From Carya illinoinensis (Eukaryota > Streptophyta > Magnoliopsida > Fagales > Juglandaceae): a stretch of 64,000 nucleotides of DNA. Below are positions 49,925 through 60,457 of this stretch, piece after piece. Within the stretch, counting starts at the first letter, position 1; each line of letters starts with the position of its first letter. The stretch covers positions 5,086,501-5,150,500 of the forward strand of contig NC_056764.1 of the NCBI RefSeq assembly GCF_018687715.1, in the 5' to 3' direction. The position numbers were made by a program, and so were the translations under genes. The notes beneath the pieces were generated by a model. That model worked only from the letters and a program-made list of their open reading frames with translations, had not been told where the DNA came from and ran no database searches.

Positions 49925-50124
49925 TGCGCGTACGAAGCAAGTTTTAGCCACGCGTAGTGCCAGTTGTTTTGGGCTTAGATTCCGTGATTGTGTACATCAG
50001 GGACCTTTATGGGTCCCACCCCACCCTTACTTCATTCTAAACATGTCACTCTCTGTTCCTAATTTTTTCTTTGTCGGTAGTTTTTATTCTACTTATATTT
50101 TTTTAAAAAAGAAATGAAATAATT

Positions 50125-50215
50125 TAGATTAAAAATTTTTATAAAAATAAATTTATAAATTACATGAATTGATGTAATATGTTCAATTATAAAATTCTTT
50201 TTATGATTAAAATTT
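50125..50215. repeat. Half copy of MITE family R3
   Basis: 'aaaaataaatttataaatta' followed by 'atgaattgatgtaatatgtt' matches one arm of the elements at 14385 and 38620. The second arm is not evident. Confidence 0.45.
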
Positions 50216-50598
50216 TGACAAAATTCAGTCACCATTTAATTAAAATAATAGAAAAGGTAATTGCGGGATTTAAAACATTTTACAAATTTTGTCCAAATAA
50301 AATAGTTATAAAAGAAGATATTTCTTATAGAATCACATGTGACACATAAGTTCTATACAACTTAATTATTATGTCTCTTATTTTTATAAAACTATAAACC
50401 TTGAAATTCGAATGAAATGAAATTACAAGGATCACAATCTGGATTAAAAATTGTATGAAAACAATTTGAAATCTGGATTTCTTAAGGCCTTTAATTTCCC
50501 AACAATGTCAAAGTGAAACTTGAAGGATAAGTTGCGGAAAGGAAACCTCAAAACCCCATTTTGGTTCATAGGTTGTTGCTGAGTACCCAAAAAACAGC

Positions 50599-50601
<3 letters not shown>

Positions 50602-50633
<32 letters not shown>
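50602..50633 (+). repeat. (GA)n tract in the PUB9-like promoter/leader
   Basis: About 16 GA units lie 118 bases upstream of the start codon. GA repeats near plant transcription starts are binding sites of BPC/GAGA-binding proteins and are also frequent in leaders. Confidence 0.85.
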
Positions 50634-50637
<4 letters not shown>

Positions 50638-50638
50638 A

Positions 50639-50707
50639 ATGGAACAGAGCACTCCCATTTCCTATGTCATTCTCTGCTTCGCCACTCTGAGAAAACTTTC
50701 CATGTGA
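50639..50707 (+). promoter_or_regulatory. Upstream open reading frame in the PUB9-like leader
   Basis: An ATG at 50639 opens a 22-codon frame (MEQSTPISYV...) that stops at TGA 50705-50707, 43 bases before the main ATG. If transcription begins in or before the GA tract, this frame would be translated first and could lower translation of the ligase. The transcription start is not known. Confidence 0.5.
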
Positions 50708-50750
50708 GCCATATTAGTTTTCAACCCACGGCTCTGGTTTTTGTGATCCG

Positions 50751-52799
50751 ATGGCGAACCCGGGAGTTTTTGAATCTGATCCCACGGTGATGGCGAAGGC
50801 TACGGAGTTGAAGAGAGAGCTGCAGAGACTGGTGCGGGCTATTGTAGATGACGAGGATTACAGCGTCGAAACCATTGATTGGGCCAAGGAGAAGCTTTGT
50901 GCTTTGAAGGAATTGAAGCTGAGGGGGAAGCGGTCGCCCTCGTTGAAGCTCCTCGAGACGCTGGCCTGTCCCGAGGAGTTTCGGTGCCCCTTGTCCAAGG
51001 AGTTGATGAGAGATCCTGTTATTGTTGCTACAGGGCAGGTGGGTATAAATCAGAATTTCTTCTTTACTCTGATTGTTTTCCGAGAAAACTAATGAACTCC
51101 TAGTGTTTTATTTTATTTTCATGTTTATGGGGTTTGAATTGTTTTCAAACAAAATTAACACAAACAGCTAAATTTCAACATTCAAGTTTTTTCTTTTATT
51201 TCATTTTGTTTAGTCGGCAACCGAACGGAGGGTAAGGTTTTTCTTCTTCATTTTATTTAACTGAAACATATTACTCTTTCTGGGTTCTTCATGGGCCATT
51301 TAAATCGTCATTTAATTTCTGCATTTTGGATTCTTTTTGTTGGCTAAGGGACTACTACCGTAAATTTCTATTTCTGGTGACTGTTAGAATTACAAATATG
51401 GAAGTACTTTTGTTGTATGTACTTCCGCTAAAAAAACTTGAATTCTAGATGCTACTTAATTGGTGCCTAAGAGAGTTTTGACATTTGTACCCCTATCTAT
51501 GCTGTCATCCTCCTGTGTTTTGGCTGTATGAGTTTTGTGGAAGACAAGCATCTCATAATGATGAATCTGATCACCCTTCACGGATAAGTACTGTGGAAAT
51601 CATTATGGAGAATTGATTCATGTATTGGCATCCTTTGTCAATCCCTACTTCAGAGCTAATGTGTTGTTCGGTTTTTGTTAATTTGTTTCATTTTGCTTGT
51701 ATGCGTTGTGCAGACATATGAAAGAGCTTTCATTCAGAAATGGCTAAAAACAGGCAACCGGACATGCCCTGTAACCCAACATGTTCTCTCGCACACTATT
51801 CTTACCCCAAACTACTTGATACGAGGGATGATATCTCAATGGTGCAAGAGCCGGGGTATTGAATTGTCCGATCCTGTTTACCATGTTAGCGAGGAAGCGG
51901 TAACAGAATCAGATCGCGAACATTTTCTTTCTTTGCTGGAGAAGATGTCTTCGACACTCTCTGAACAAAAACAAGCGGCCAGGGAGCTTCGGCTGTTGAC
52001 AAAGAGGATGCCCTCGTTCCGGGCACTCTTTGGTGAGTCTTTTGATGCCATTCTCCTATTGCTCAATCCACTTTCTGAAAGCAGGCTTCAAAATGGTATT
52101 CACTCGGATCTTCAAGAAGATGTGATCACAACACTCTTGAATCTCTCAATTCATGACAACAACAAAAAGCTTGTTGCTGAAACCCCAACGGCGATTTCTC
52201 TACTTATGGAAGCATTGAGATCAGGAACCATTGAGATAAGGACAAACGCAGCAGCGGCCCTTTTCACTTTGTCAGCTCTTGATTCAAACAAGGTGCTTAT
52301 TGGAACATCTGGTGCCCTGAAACCACTCATTGATCTATTAGCAGAAGGACATCCGAAAGCTATGAAAGATGTTGCTTCAGCAATCTTTACCTTATGCATG
52401 ATCAGTGAGAACAAGGCAAGAGCTGTGCGGGATGGTGCAGTGAGAGTGATTCTGAAGAAGATCACGGACCGTATGCTTGTGGATGAGTTGTTAGCCATCC
52501 TCGCGATGCTCTCAAGTCATCAAAAGGCCATTGAAGAAATGGGAGAACTTGGAGCCATTCCATGCTTGCTTAGCATAATTAGAGAGAGCCCTTGTGCACG
52601 TAACAAGGAGAATTGCATTGCAATCCTCCACAGTATCTGTTTGAATGATCGAACCAAGTGGAAGGAAATGAGAGAAGAGGAGAACACCCATAGAACTATC
52701 TCGGATCTTGCTGAGAATGGAACTTCAAGAGCCAAAAGGAAAGCTAGCGGCATTCTTGAGAGGCTGAACAGGATTGTTAATATTGTGCATACTTCATGA
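50751..52799 (+). CDS. PUB9: PUB9-like U-box/ARM-repeat E3 ubiquitin ligase
   Basis: This plant U-box E3 ligase would transfer ubiquitin from an E2 to substrates bound by its armadillo repeats. The Arabidopsis relative PUB9 interacts with S-domain receptor kinases such as ARK1 and has been tied to ABA responses. Exons 50751-51038 and 51714-52799 give 457 residues, as in PUB9. A short N-terminal helical region (ELKRELQRLV) leads into the U-box at about 73-146 (CPEEFRCPLSKELMRDPV, then TYERAFIQKWL and NRTCPVTQ). The intron falls inside the U-box between Gln96 and Thr97, as in relatives. ARM repeats fill about 180-445, with family blocks DVITTLLNLSIHDNNKKLV, TNAAAALFTLSALDSNKVLIG and ELLAILAMLSSHQKA. 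The intron is GT-AG, phase 0. Orthology to PUB9 is from sequence recall. Confidence 0.94.
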
Positions 52800-53000
52800 T
52801 GAAATTTGCTTGTGCATCACTATTCACTGCAGAACTCAATGCCCTGTAAATTCTGCGCCTATTTCTAGCTCTCATGGTCTCCAATGAGCCCCCAAGCCTC
52901 ATTTGTGGTCATTCTCAATTACCTTTTTGTACATTCTCGTTCTGTCTGGAGACTTTATTTCAGGTCATGAGTTGGTTACCGTGATTCTGCCATTTCTGTG

Positions 53001-53006
53001 AATAAA
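53001..53006 (+). terminator. Polyadenylation signal AATAAA of the PUB9-like gene
   Basis: A canonical AATAAA lies about 200 bases after the PUB9-like stop codon and is followed by a T-rich stretch (53035-53095). This is a plausible transcript end. Confidence 0.5.
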
Positions 53007-54113
53007 TACAAAAGAAGCTTTATCTATATAATCGTCTTTTTCTTTTGTTTTGGTTGTGCTTTCTCATGTTTTGCCCTTTTTTCTTCCTTTTTATTGTTCG
53101 TGGTGACTCCAAATAGTTCATTTGGTACATGGTTTGATCTCCGTTCCCACGCCAGTCTAGAAAAGTGAATGCATCAAAGAATTGTCCAAGAACAGAGAGC
53201 ATACGATTCACCACTCGGGTGGTTGTAATATTTGTCCGGCACTTGTGTGGTTGTAATTGTATGCTGGTTTTGTAGCAGGTACTCTTTCTTCTTCTTTCTC
53301 TTTCCTTTTTTTCCCATGACAATTTATGTTAAGAGCAGGCCAGGATTCTTGCAGCCTACCACCTCCACTTGCAGCTTCAACAGTTGAGATTCCTCTTTTT
53401 CTCACGAATGGGTCCCATATGTGTGGTAATGTAAAAGCAATAATGGTGGATGTAGAAATAAAACATCCCTACTCTATAGATTAATAATCCACCCATGTTT
53501 GTTTTTTTTCAATCTGAACTTTTGAAATGCGGTGGTTGATGACGTGATGAAGGGCGACCGATTGTCGGTAAAGACTAAAAAAAAAATTAAAGTTTGTTCA
53601 AAATGTAAGGTAAAGAGAGGATAAAGGGAGAGGGAATCAATTACGTTGTAAGTTATCTACTTGAACTCAAGAAGTTAAACCCTCGGTTAAACACAGTAGA
53701 TAAAAGATATTGATTAGTGCAGTCGCACATGGGATTTTAAAGCCCATTGTTTGTTTTAACGAAGAATCCTAGTGAAATCAAATAATAATTAATGATTACC
53801 AGAGCAATCATGGAAAGAGCAGTATTAAATATATATATATATATATATGTATTTTTGACATTTTTGTGTATATGAATTAGTATAATAAACAAAGATAGAA
53901 ATTGCTGGTTGAGAAGCTTATACACAAGGGTAGCTAGCGTAAAAGTCATCAATCATCCGTCCAAAAACACATATAAAGAAAGGTGGCTGGGAGGGGCATC
54001 ATTCGTCCCTGCTAGTACGCCCATACATATTAATAGAACACCCATACATCAGTACAACTCAACTCAAGTACACACATAAACACACGTATTAATAGAACAC
54101 CCATACATCATGC
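53007..54113. other. Intergenic, no supported gene
   Basis: No coding is recognised. A TA run lies at 53829-53848. 'aatagaacacccatacat' is given twice, near 54033 and 54091. Confidence 0.4.
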
Positions 54114-54800
54114 TTACGTACAATTCAAGGACTCCTGCCACAACGAACACCAAAAACGCCACCAGCGCTGCCAACGCTGCCTGCGCTGGCGCCTGGCCTC
54201 AAACTTCATTTTCTGATCAAAGGTGCCCGATCCGTAGGTTAAAACAATCATGTCATAAAGAAGGGGGAGTTGCATGAATACATACAAGCAAACCGGAATA
54301 CTAGCTAAACCAATAAGAGGAATTAGAATCCATGATTCTCCACTGAACATAATCAAAATAGCAGAAGAAAAAGCTATCATCATTGTTGCAACGGAGAAGA
54401 AGAGGGTGGAAAGACCTACTATCATCTTAGTTGGCAAGGATCTTAGAAAATCTTTTGCTTCATAACGTGATGTGAGGATTCCCAAAAACATCAACACCGA
54501 AGTCGAGAAAGAAAAGAGTGATAGGGAATTTGCTATTATAAAAGTTTTAAATAATTTTTTATTTAAAAAAATTAGAAAGCCTTAATTTTAATCGTTACTG
54601 CCTGAAACGGTAAATGCTGCTGCGAACGTAATAGTCACAATGAGAGCACCAACTACTGTACAAGAACTTGATGTATCCTTCATCCATTGCTCTCCCTCTT
54701 TCGTCAACTTTGTGTGGGTCCGCATGAACACTTGTTTAGGAGTCAAACCGGCATAGTTTCTCTCGTTTTTATACATAGGATTGCACAAGTTCTCCACCCC
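54114..54800 (-). pseudogene. PGG-domain (ACD6-like ankyrin family) pseudogene, last exon
   Basis: This is the C-terminal exon of an ankyrin-repeat/PGG membrane protein; the family includes ACD6-type defence and cell-death regulators. A 229-codon frame begins after an apparent AG acceptor (54801-54802) with GVENLCNPMYKNERNYAGLTPKQVF, as real genes do. Four membrane segments follow, including TVVGALIVTITFAAAF and MIVGLSTLFFSVATMMIAF. Two in-frame TAA stops (54588-54590 and 54582-54584) break it just after the first membrane segment. The eponymous Pro-Gly-Gly is replaced by Ser-Gly-Ser. No ankyrin-coding exon is found upstream. A copia element sits 400 bases upstream. Conserved sequence after the stops suggests that loss of function is fairly recent. 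Confidence 0.85.
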
Positions 54801-54802
54801 CT

Positions 54803-55202
54803 ACATTTGATCGTACACAAAATTTTAGAAAGAAAGGAAACCAAAATATTGCAAGTTGTAAAATCACCCATTAATATATCATGATCAAAGACTGACGTAC
54901 AATTTGATCGAACATTATGCATGCATGGCGACAAAAGACGACATATACTGAGAAAATTAAGTCCGTCCTAACACTAATGGTTCCCATTGATATTATGCCG
55001 TAGAAATATACACTCGAAGCATGTGGATGAAAAGAAAACGGATACCATATTATAATGATCACGGATCGATCACTGTGTCTTAACACTTTTTTACCCGTCG
55101 TTTCTTTAATTTCATGTTTATGTATATATATATATTGCTTTTGTTCTTGTCTCTTGGGCACCTGTCCCACAGATTGGGTCGCAAAACTAATATGTTTTTC
55201 TT
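54803..55202. other. Probable intron remnant upstream of the PGG exon
   Basis: This lies between the PGG exon acceptor and the copia insertion. It is AT-rich with no coding signal, and was probably part of the intron that once joined the ankyrin exons to the PGG exon. Confidence 0.4.
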
Positions 55203-55207
55203 TGGGG
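55203..55207. repeat. Target-site duplication of copia element (left)
   Basis: TGGGG directly abuts the LTR and is repeated at 60045-60049. Confidence 0.85.
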
Positions 55208-55467
55208 TATAGAGAAATATACTGCTTGATTAAATAAACTATTTCCTCATCTTTATTCAATTGATCTGTACGTAAATATATACAACATCACAGAGAACTA
55301 TTTTAGGAAATATTTACAGCAATTACTATGACAAAATAACTATACACCAATCTCGGCTAATAATCACATAAATAGAAACAGATCAAAGACTTTATTCAAA
55401 TGGCTTGATTGTAGGCTGAAATCATGAAGATTTGACTTGATCTTGATTTTGGCAATCTGCCTTAATA
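55208..55467 (-). repeat. Copia 3' LTR
   Basis: 260 bases, identical by eye to 59785-60044. On the element strand it starts TATTAAGGCA and ends TCTCTATA, not the canonical TG...CA. The pol frame runs 46 bases into it before stopping. Confidence 0.95.
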
Positions 55468-58122
55468 CGCCCCCGTAAGATTGAGCTTCCATCGGCAAGA
55501 CCAATCTTGGTACGTAACAATTCAGTTCGTTGCCGTGACAAGGGTTTTGTGAGGAGGTCAGCAAGCTGATCTTGCGTGTGAACATGACGAACATGAAGGG
55601 TCCCATTTTGAACAAGTTCTCGGACAAAGTGTAAATCAATCTGAATATGCTTCATGCGAGAATGATTAACTGGATTAAAACTCAGATGTGTGGCGCCAAG
55701 ATTGTCACATAGCAACAAGGGAGGCACCTTGAGTGGAAAACCGAGTTCATGAAGTAAGGAGTTCAGCCACACGGTTTCAGACGCAGCATTGGCAAGAGCA
55801 CGGTATTCAGCTTCCGTCGAGGAGCGAGCAACAGCTCGTTGTTTCTTGGAGCTCCAAGAAATGAGATTTGTACCAAGAAAACTAATATAAGCCGAAGTAG
55901 AGGTTCTGTCATCCACATTCCCTACCCAGTCAGCATCAGAAAACGTGGTTAAAACTGAAGTTGTATTTCTAGTAAGCTGGATACCATGAAAAATGGTTTG
56001 TTTCAAGTAACGAAGCAGTCTCTTCGTGGCTGTCCAGTGGGCTGTAGTTGGCTTATGCATGAATTGAGATAGCTTATTCACAGCAAACGAAATGTCCGGT
56101 CGGGTGAGTGAAAGATACTGAAGACTACCAATGACACGCCGAAAGTCAGTGCTGTCAACAGGTGCTGTGCCATCAAACAATTTCAGAGAAGCAGTTGTGG
56201 ATATAGGAGTGGACACGTCCTTAGCACCAAGCATATTCGTTGTGGACAATAAGTCACGAATGTATTGATGCTGTGACAAGAACAGACCAGCACGAGTAGG
56301 AATAACCTCTACTCCCAGAAAGAAGCTAAGGTTTCCCATATCTTTTAGGGAAAACTTTTCACCCAATTTCTGAATTATGTGATCCACAAACTGAATATCA
56401 TTGCCAGTAATTACAAGATCATCAACGTAAACCAAAAAATAGCAAATGATAGAACCATGTGTATAAATAAACAGAGAAGAATCAGCTTTGGAATTTTTGA
56501 ACCCAAGCTGAAAAAGAGCAGTTCTCAGAGCTGTGTACCAAGCTCGAGGAGCTTGTCGAAGCCCATAAATGGCTTTTCTCAATCGACACACATGATCAGG
56601 CTTACTGATATCTTTAAACCCCGGTGGTTGCATCATATAAACAGTTTCAGTGAGGGTTCCATGTAAAAAAGCGTTGTTGATGTCCATTTGGCGTAAAGGC
56701 CACCCATTCATTACGGCTATAGTCAAAACACATCGAATAGTGGCTGGCCTAACAACAGGACTGAAGGTTTCCTTGTAATCGAGGCCCGGTCTTTGATTAT
56801 AACCTTTGGCCACAAGCCTGGCCTTAAATTTGTCCACCGAGCCATCAGCTTTGCGTTTTACCCTAAACACCCATTTACAGCCCACAGGTGTACAGTTTGG
56901 GGGGGGGGGTGGAACCAAATCCCAGGTTCCATGTTTCATCAAGGCAGTGAGCTCAGTGGACATAGCATCACGCCACTGTGGATGGCTCACGGCTTGAGTC
57001 ACACAAGTTGGCTCAATTGCTAGAGGAATGGGATGTTTGGAAACCGAATGAAGTTGCTTAGGTTTAAAGATGTTGTTCATGGAACGGGTTGTCATTTTGT
57101 GAAGTCGAGGGTTCCCAGATTGAACACACGGAGGGGGAATGGAATGGGACTGGGATAGATTAAGATCAGTAACCGTGTGTGTGTGAGGCGGATGGAGGGA
57201 GGAAGGATGAACAGGGTCATGCGAGATGGGAACATCCGAATGAGAACCGGAATTTCTAAGAGCATCAGTCAAAGGAAAATTAGGAGAAGAGAGAGGGGGG
57301 TTACCTGGAGGTGATGGAGATGCAGCAGAAACATCAGCCGGAAGCACATGTGGTGGTGCCGAATCAGAGGAGTGCACGGACGGAATCACTGGAGGAGGGA
57401 CTTGCACGAGCTGAGAAGAAAATGGAATAAAGGAAGTAGGGCACAGATGAGAAGAAGACTTGGATTGGGCTGGGCTTTGGGCTCGCACGGATTGAAAAGG
57501 CAGTTGGGTCTCATCAAATAACACATGCCGAGACACATAAGTCTTGTGGGTCTTAAGATCCAAACAAATATAGGCATTTTGAGTTTGAGAATAGCCCAAA
57601 AAAAGACATGGAATGGACTTAGGTTGCATCTTGTGATTATTATATGGACGTGTAAGGGGATAACAAAGCGAACCAAATTTTTTTAATTTAAGATAATTTG
57701 GTTTTTGTCCAAAAAGAGCCTCAAAGGGGGACTTGTTGGTGAGAAGAGGAGTCGGTTGCCTGTTTATGAGATAGGTAGCAGTTCGAAAAGCATGAGGCCA
57801 ATATGAAAGAGGCAAGGAAGCATCCGAAAGTAAGGTGAGGCCAGTTTCAACAAGATGTCGATGACGGCATTCAGAGACTCCATTTTGTTGCGGGGTGTAA
57901 GGAGCAGTAGTATAGTGACTAATGCCGTGAAGATTGAAAAAAGGTTTGAGAGAAATAAATTCACCACCATTATCGGAGTAAAGGGTTTTAATTTTGGCTT
58001 GAAACCGAGTTTCAACAAAAATTTTAAATTGTGGAAAAATAGTTGACACACTCGATTTGGTAGCCATGGGACAAAACCACATGTATTTCGTGTAGTGGTC
58101 CACAAAAAGAAGATAACAACGA
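55422..58122 (-). CDS. Copia pol: integrase core, reverse transcriptase, RNase H
   Basis: A long open frame (893 codons from its first ATG at 58103) carries the integrase core, with the second catalytic Asp in SDNGGEF and the Glu in NGVSEC. A Pro/Ser-rich linker follows. The RT has WVFRVKRKADGS, KARLVAKGYNQ, MDINNAFLHG and an intact YVDDLVITGND. The RNase H has SDADWVG, SSTEAEYRAL and HIQIDLHFVRE. It is in a different frame from the gag-protease part. The stop codon (TGA, 55422-55424) lies inside the 3' LTR. All visible catalytic motifs are intact. Confidence 0.92.
55468..55480 (-). other. Copia polypurine-tract-like sequence
   Basis: On the element strand a short G-rich run (ACGGGGGCG) immediately precedes the 3' LTR, where the plus-strand primer is expected. 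It is shorter and less purine-pure than typical tracts and is also coding. Confidence 0.5.
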
Positions 58123-59785
58123 GACCATCAAGACCCGTTGAGTGTGCGGGACCCCAAACATCCGTATAAATAATTTCAAGTGGACCAGTACTCAAAAGAC
58201 TAGTTGTGCGAAAAGGTTGTTGGTGAGATTTATTAATAGAACAAGAACGACATAACATGGACATTTTATTTGTAGTGGTAGGAAGAGAAAAAGTAGAAAC
58301 AAGATTTTTAACAATGGGATAGGAAGGATGACCAAGACGCTTGTGCCACCCATCAAGCGACGTCCGTTCATGCACATTAGCAACCTTTTTTGAAAAATTT
58401 CCCACAAGTGATTCCGGAAAGATGTAAATGCCGTTCTCACATGAACCTCTTAGTAGGATCGCCCCCGTGATCGGTTCCTTCACAAGAAAATAAGATGGGT
58501 GAAACTCAACATATACATTATTTTGTGAGGTAAAATGATGAACAGAAATCAAATTTTTTTTAAGATTCGGAACACAGAGAGTATCACGCAAGATAAAAGT
58601 TCGATTGGGTGAGTGTATAGCTAAAGAACCAACATGTGAAACAGCCAAACCTGAACCATCACCCAGAACCACTTCATCGGTGCCGTCATATTCGGAGTGA
58701 ATAGATAAATTCTGAAGATCACCAGTGATATTGTGGGAGGCAGCGGAATCAAGGAGCCATTTTTGCTCTTTCATGGTAGAAGTTGTTGCACTGTTTGCAG
58801 TAATTTCACTGGGCTTCAGCTGAGGACAATTTTTGGCCGTATGGCCCAACTCATCACAGAATTGGCATTTGGGCCTATAAGGCCGCTGGTTGTTGCTGGG
58901 CCGATTGGAACCATTTGGACGTCGACCATCACGATTTCCATTTCGGGCTGGAGCTTGCCCAGACTGACGCTGAGGCCCATTTGGCTTGCTATAGCTGCGT
59001 TGTTGACCTCCCGAAGAACCAGACTTCCTGGTTGTATAGTTTGCAGCGGCTACCAGTTGCTGAGTAGCAGTTTCAAGGCGGCGCAGATAATGTTCATGGC
59101 CGACCAGAAGATCGTGGAGCTCCTCAAAGGCAAGAGACTTTTCGCGAGCTCGGATTGGTGCTGCAATTTCCCTGAAATCAGAACCTAAGCCATTTAGCAC
59201 ATAGAGGGTTAGGTCATCATCAGAAATGGGGTGGTCAATAATGGCAATTTCGTCTGCCAGAGACTTCACAGCATGTAGATAATCAGAGATAGGCCGATTT
59301 CCACGCTGTATTAAGGTGAGTTCCTCTTTTAATTGCATAGCCCGAGTTCGGGATTTGCTAGCATAGAGGGTGTTCAATTTTTGCCAAGCCTCATGGGATG
59401 TTTTTGCTGTTGCAATGAGTGGGGTGATGGTGGGGGAAGTGGAAGCAAGAAGGGCACTGAGTATAAGTTTGTCTTGCCGAACCCAATGAGTTTTGTGTAG
59501 GGCAGAAACAGAGGGATCACTCGGAGAGGGGCATTGAGAGATACCAGTGACATAATCAAGCAAATCATATCCTATGAGTAAGGCTTCAAATTGAGCACGC
59601 CATTGAGGAAAAGTAGAAGGAGTCAATTTTTCATTAATCTGGGCAGTTATATTGAGAGCAACAAGAGTGGTTTCAGTGGAGGAAATGGGGTGGGTGTTGA
59701 GATGAATTTGAGGTTGTTCGGGTGAGGAAGACATTGGTGAAATGGGAGGGATCGACTCGTTGGAGATGGGCTCTTCTGATACCAT
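58105..59785 (-). CDS. Copia gag, protease and N-terminal integrase
   Basis: The frame starts at ATG 59783-59785, whose first base is the last base of the 5' LTR and which overlaps the primer-binding site. Gag occupies about 1-300 (LNITAQINEKLTP, WVRQDKLILSALLAS). A CCHC zinc knuckle (CQFCDELGHTAKNC) is at 307-320. The protease has the LLDSAASH active-site block at about 344-351. The integrase zinc-binding HHCC motif (H481, H486, C512, C515) and the first catalytic Asp in TDVWGP (about 541) follow. After about residue 554 (near 58120) a net one-base shift sends the frame out of register. The out-of-frame tail continues to 57764 without meaning. Confidence 0.9.
59774..59784 (-). other. Copia primer-binding site
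   Basis: TGGTATCAGA on the element strand, complementary to the 3' end of plant initiator Met-tRNA, directly follows the 5' LTR. This is the standard copia primer site. Here it also encodes the first Gag codons. Confidence 0.88.
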
Positions 59786-60044
59786 ATAGAGAAATATACT
59801 GCTTGATTAAATAAACTATTTCCTCATCTTTATTCAATTGATCTGTACGTAAATATATACAACATCACAGAGAACTATTTTAGGAAATATTTACAGCAAT
59901 TACTATGACAAAATAACTATACACCAATCTCGGCTAATAATCACATAAATAGAAACAGATCAAAGACTTTATTCAAATGGCTTGATTGTAGGCTGAAATC
60001 ATGAAGATTTGACTTGATCTTGATTTTGGCAATCTGCCTTAATA
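59785..60044 (-). repeat. Copia 5' LTR
   Basis: 260 bases, identical by eye to the 3' LTR. It should hold the element promoter. No clear TATA position is assigned. Confidence 0.95.
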
Positions 60045-60049
60045 TGGGG
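60045..60049. repeat. Target-site duplication of copia element (right)
   Basis: TGGGG, the exact match of 55203-55207. Confidence 0.85.
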
Positions 60050-60224
60050 CTCCAATATGATGCTAACATATGATGTATCAATACAATTTTTGGTGAGTAC
60101 TGATCCTTGACAACTCAGCCTATATTTCGGCGTTAATGAGGATTTTTTTTTTTATAATTTATTGGAGAAATTCTGAAATGTGTTTTTTATTGGGTTTTCT
60201 AAGGTACATATATAAGAGAAGTTA

Positions 60225-60225
60225 A

Positions 60226-60263
<38 letters not shown>
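60225..60263. repeat. (TA)n microsatellite
   Basis: A long TA dinucleotide run, likely length-variable. Confidence 0.9.
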
Positions 60264-60266
<3 letters not shown>

Positions 60267-60457
60267 AAATATGTTTTGTATATAGATTTATGAAAGTAGA
60301 TAGCTAGGAAGAGTTGAGATCAAGTGGTTTGAATATATTCTTTAAGATATTTTGTTTTGGTTTTTGTATTTATGATTTTTCACTGAAATCTAGGTAAATG
60401 ATTAATTGAAAAGTTAAAATAATAAATTTTTTGAGATTGAGAAAGGGTTGGTTTAAG

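Larger units (their letters stand above)
55208..60044 (-). mobile_element. Ty1/copia LTR retrotransposon (Ale/Retrofit-like), complete, very young
   Basis: A 4,837-base copia element on the minus strand with two 260-base LTRs that appear identical base for base, and a 5-bp TGGGG target duplication. The order Gag, protease, integrase, RT, RNase H is the copia order. The compact size and the RT/RNase H wording resemble the Ale/Retrofit (AtRE1) lineage, which is an inference. The primer-binding site TGGTATCAGA, complementary to initiator Met-tRNA, lies directly inside the 5' LTR, and a G-rich tract lies next to the 3' LTR. Coding is open apart from one frameshift in integrase near 58120. Identical LTRs imply recent insertion. 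Confidence 0.95.

Noticed and set aside
53208..53405. Minus-strand frames downstream of PUB9
   Set aside because: They are short, lie in 3' flank sequence, and have no domain.
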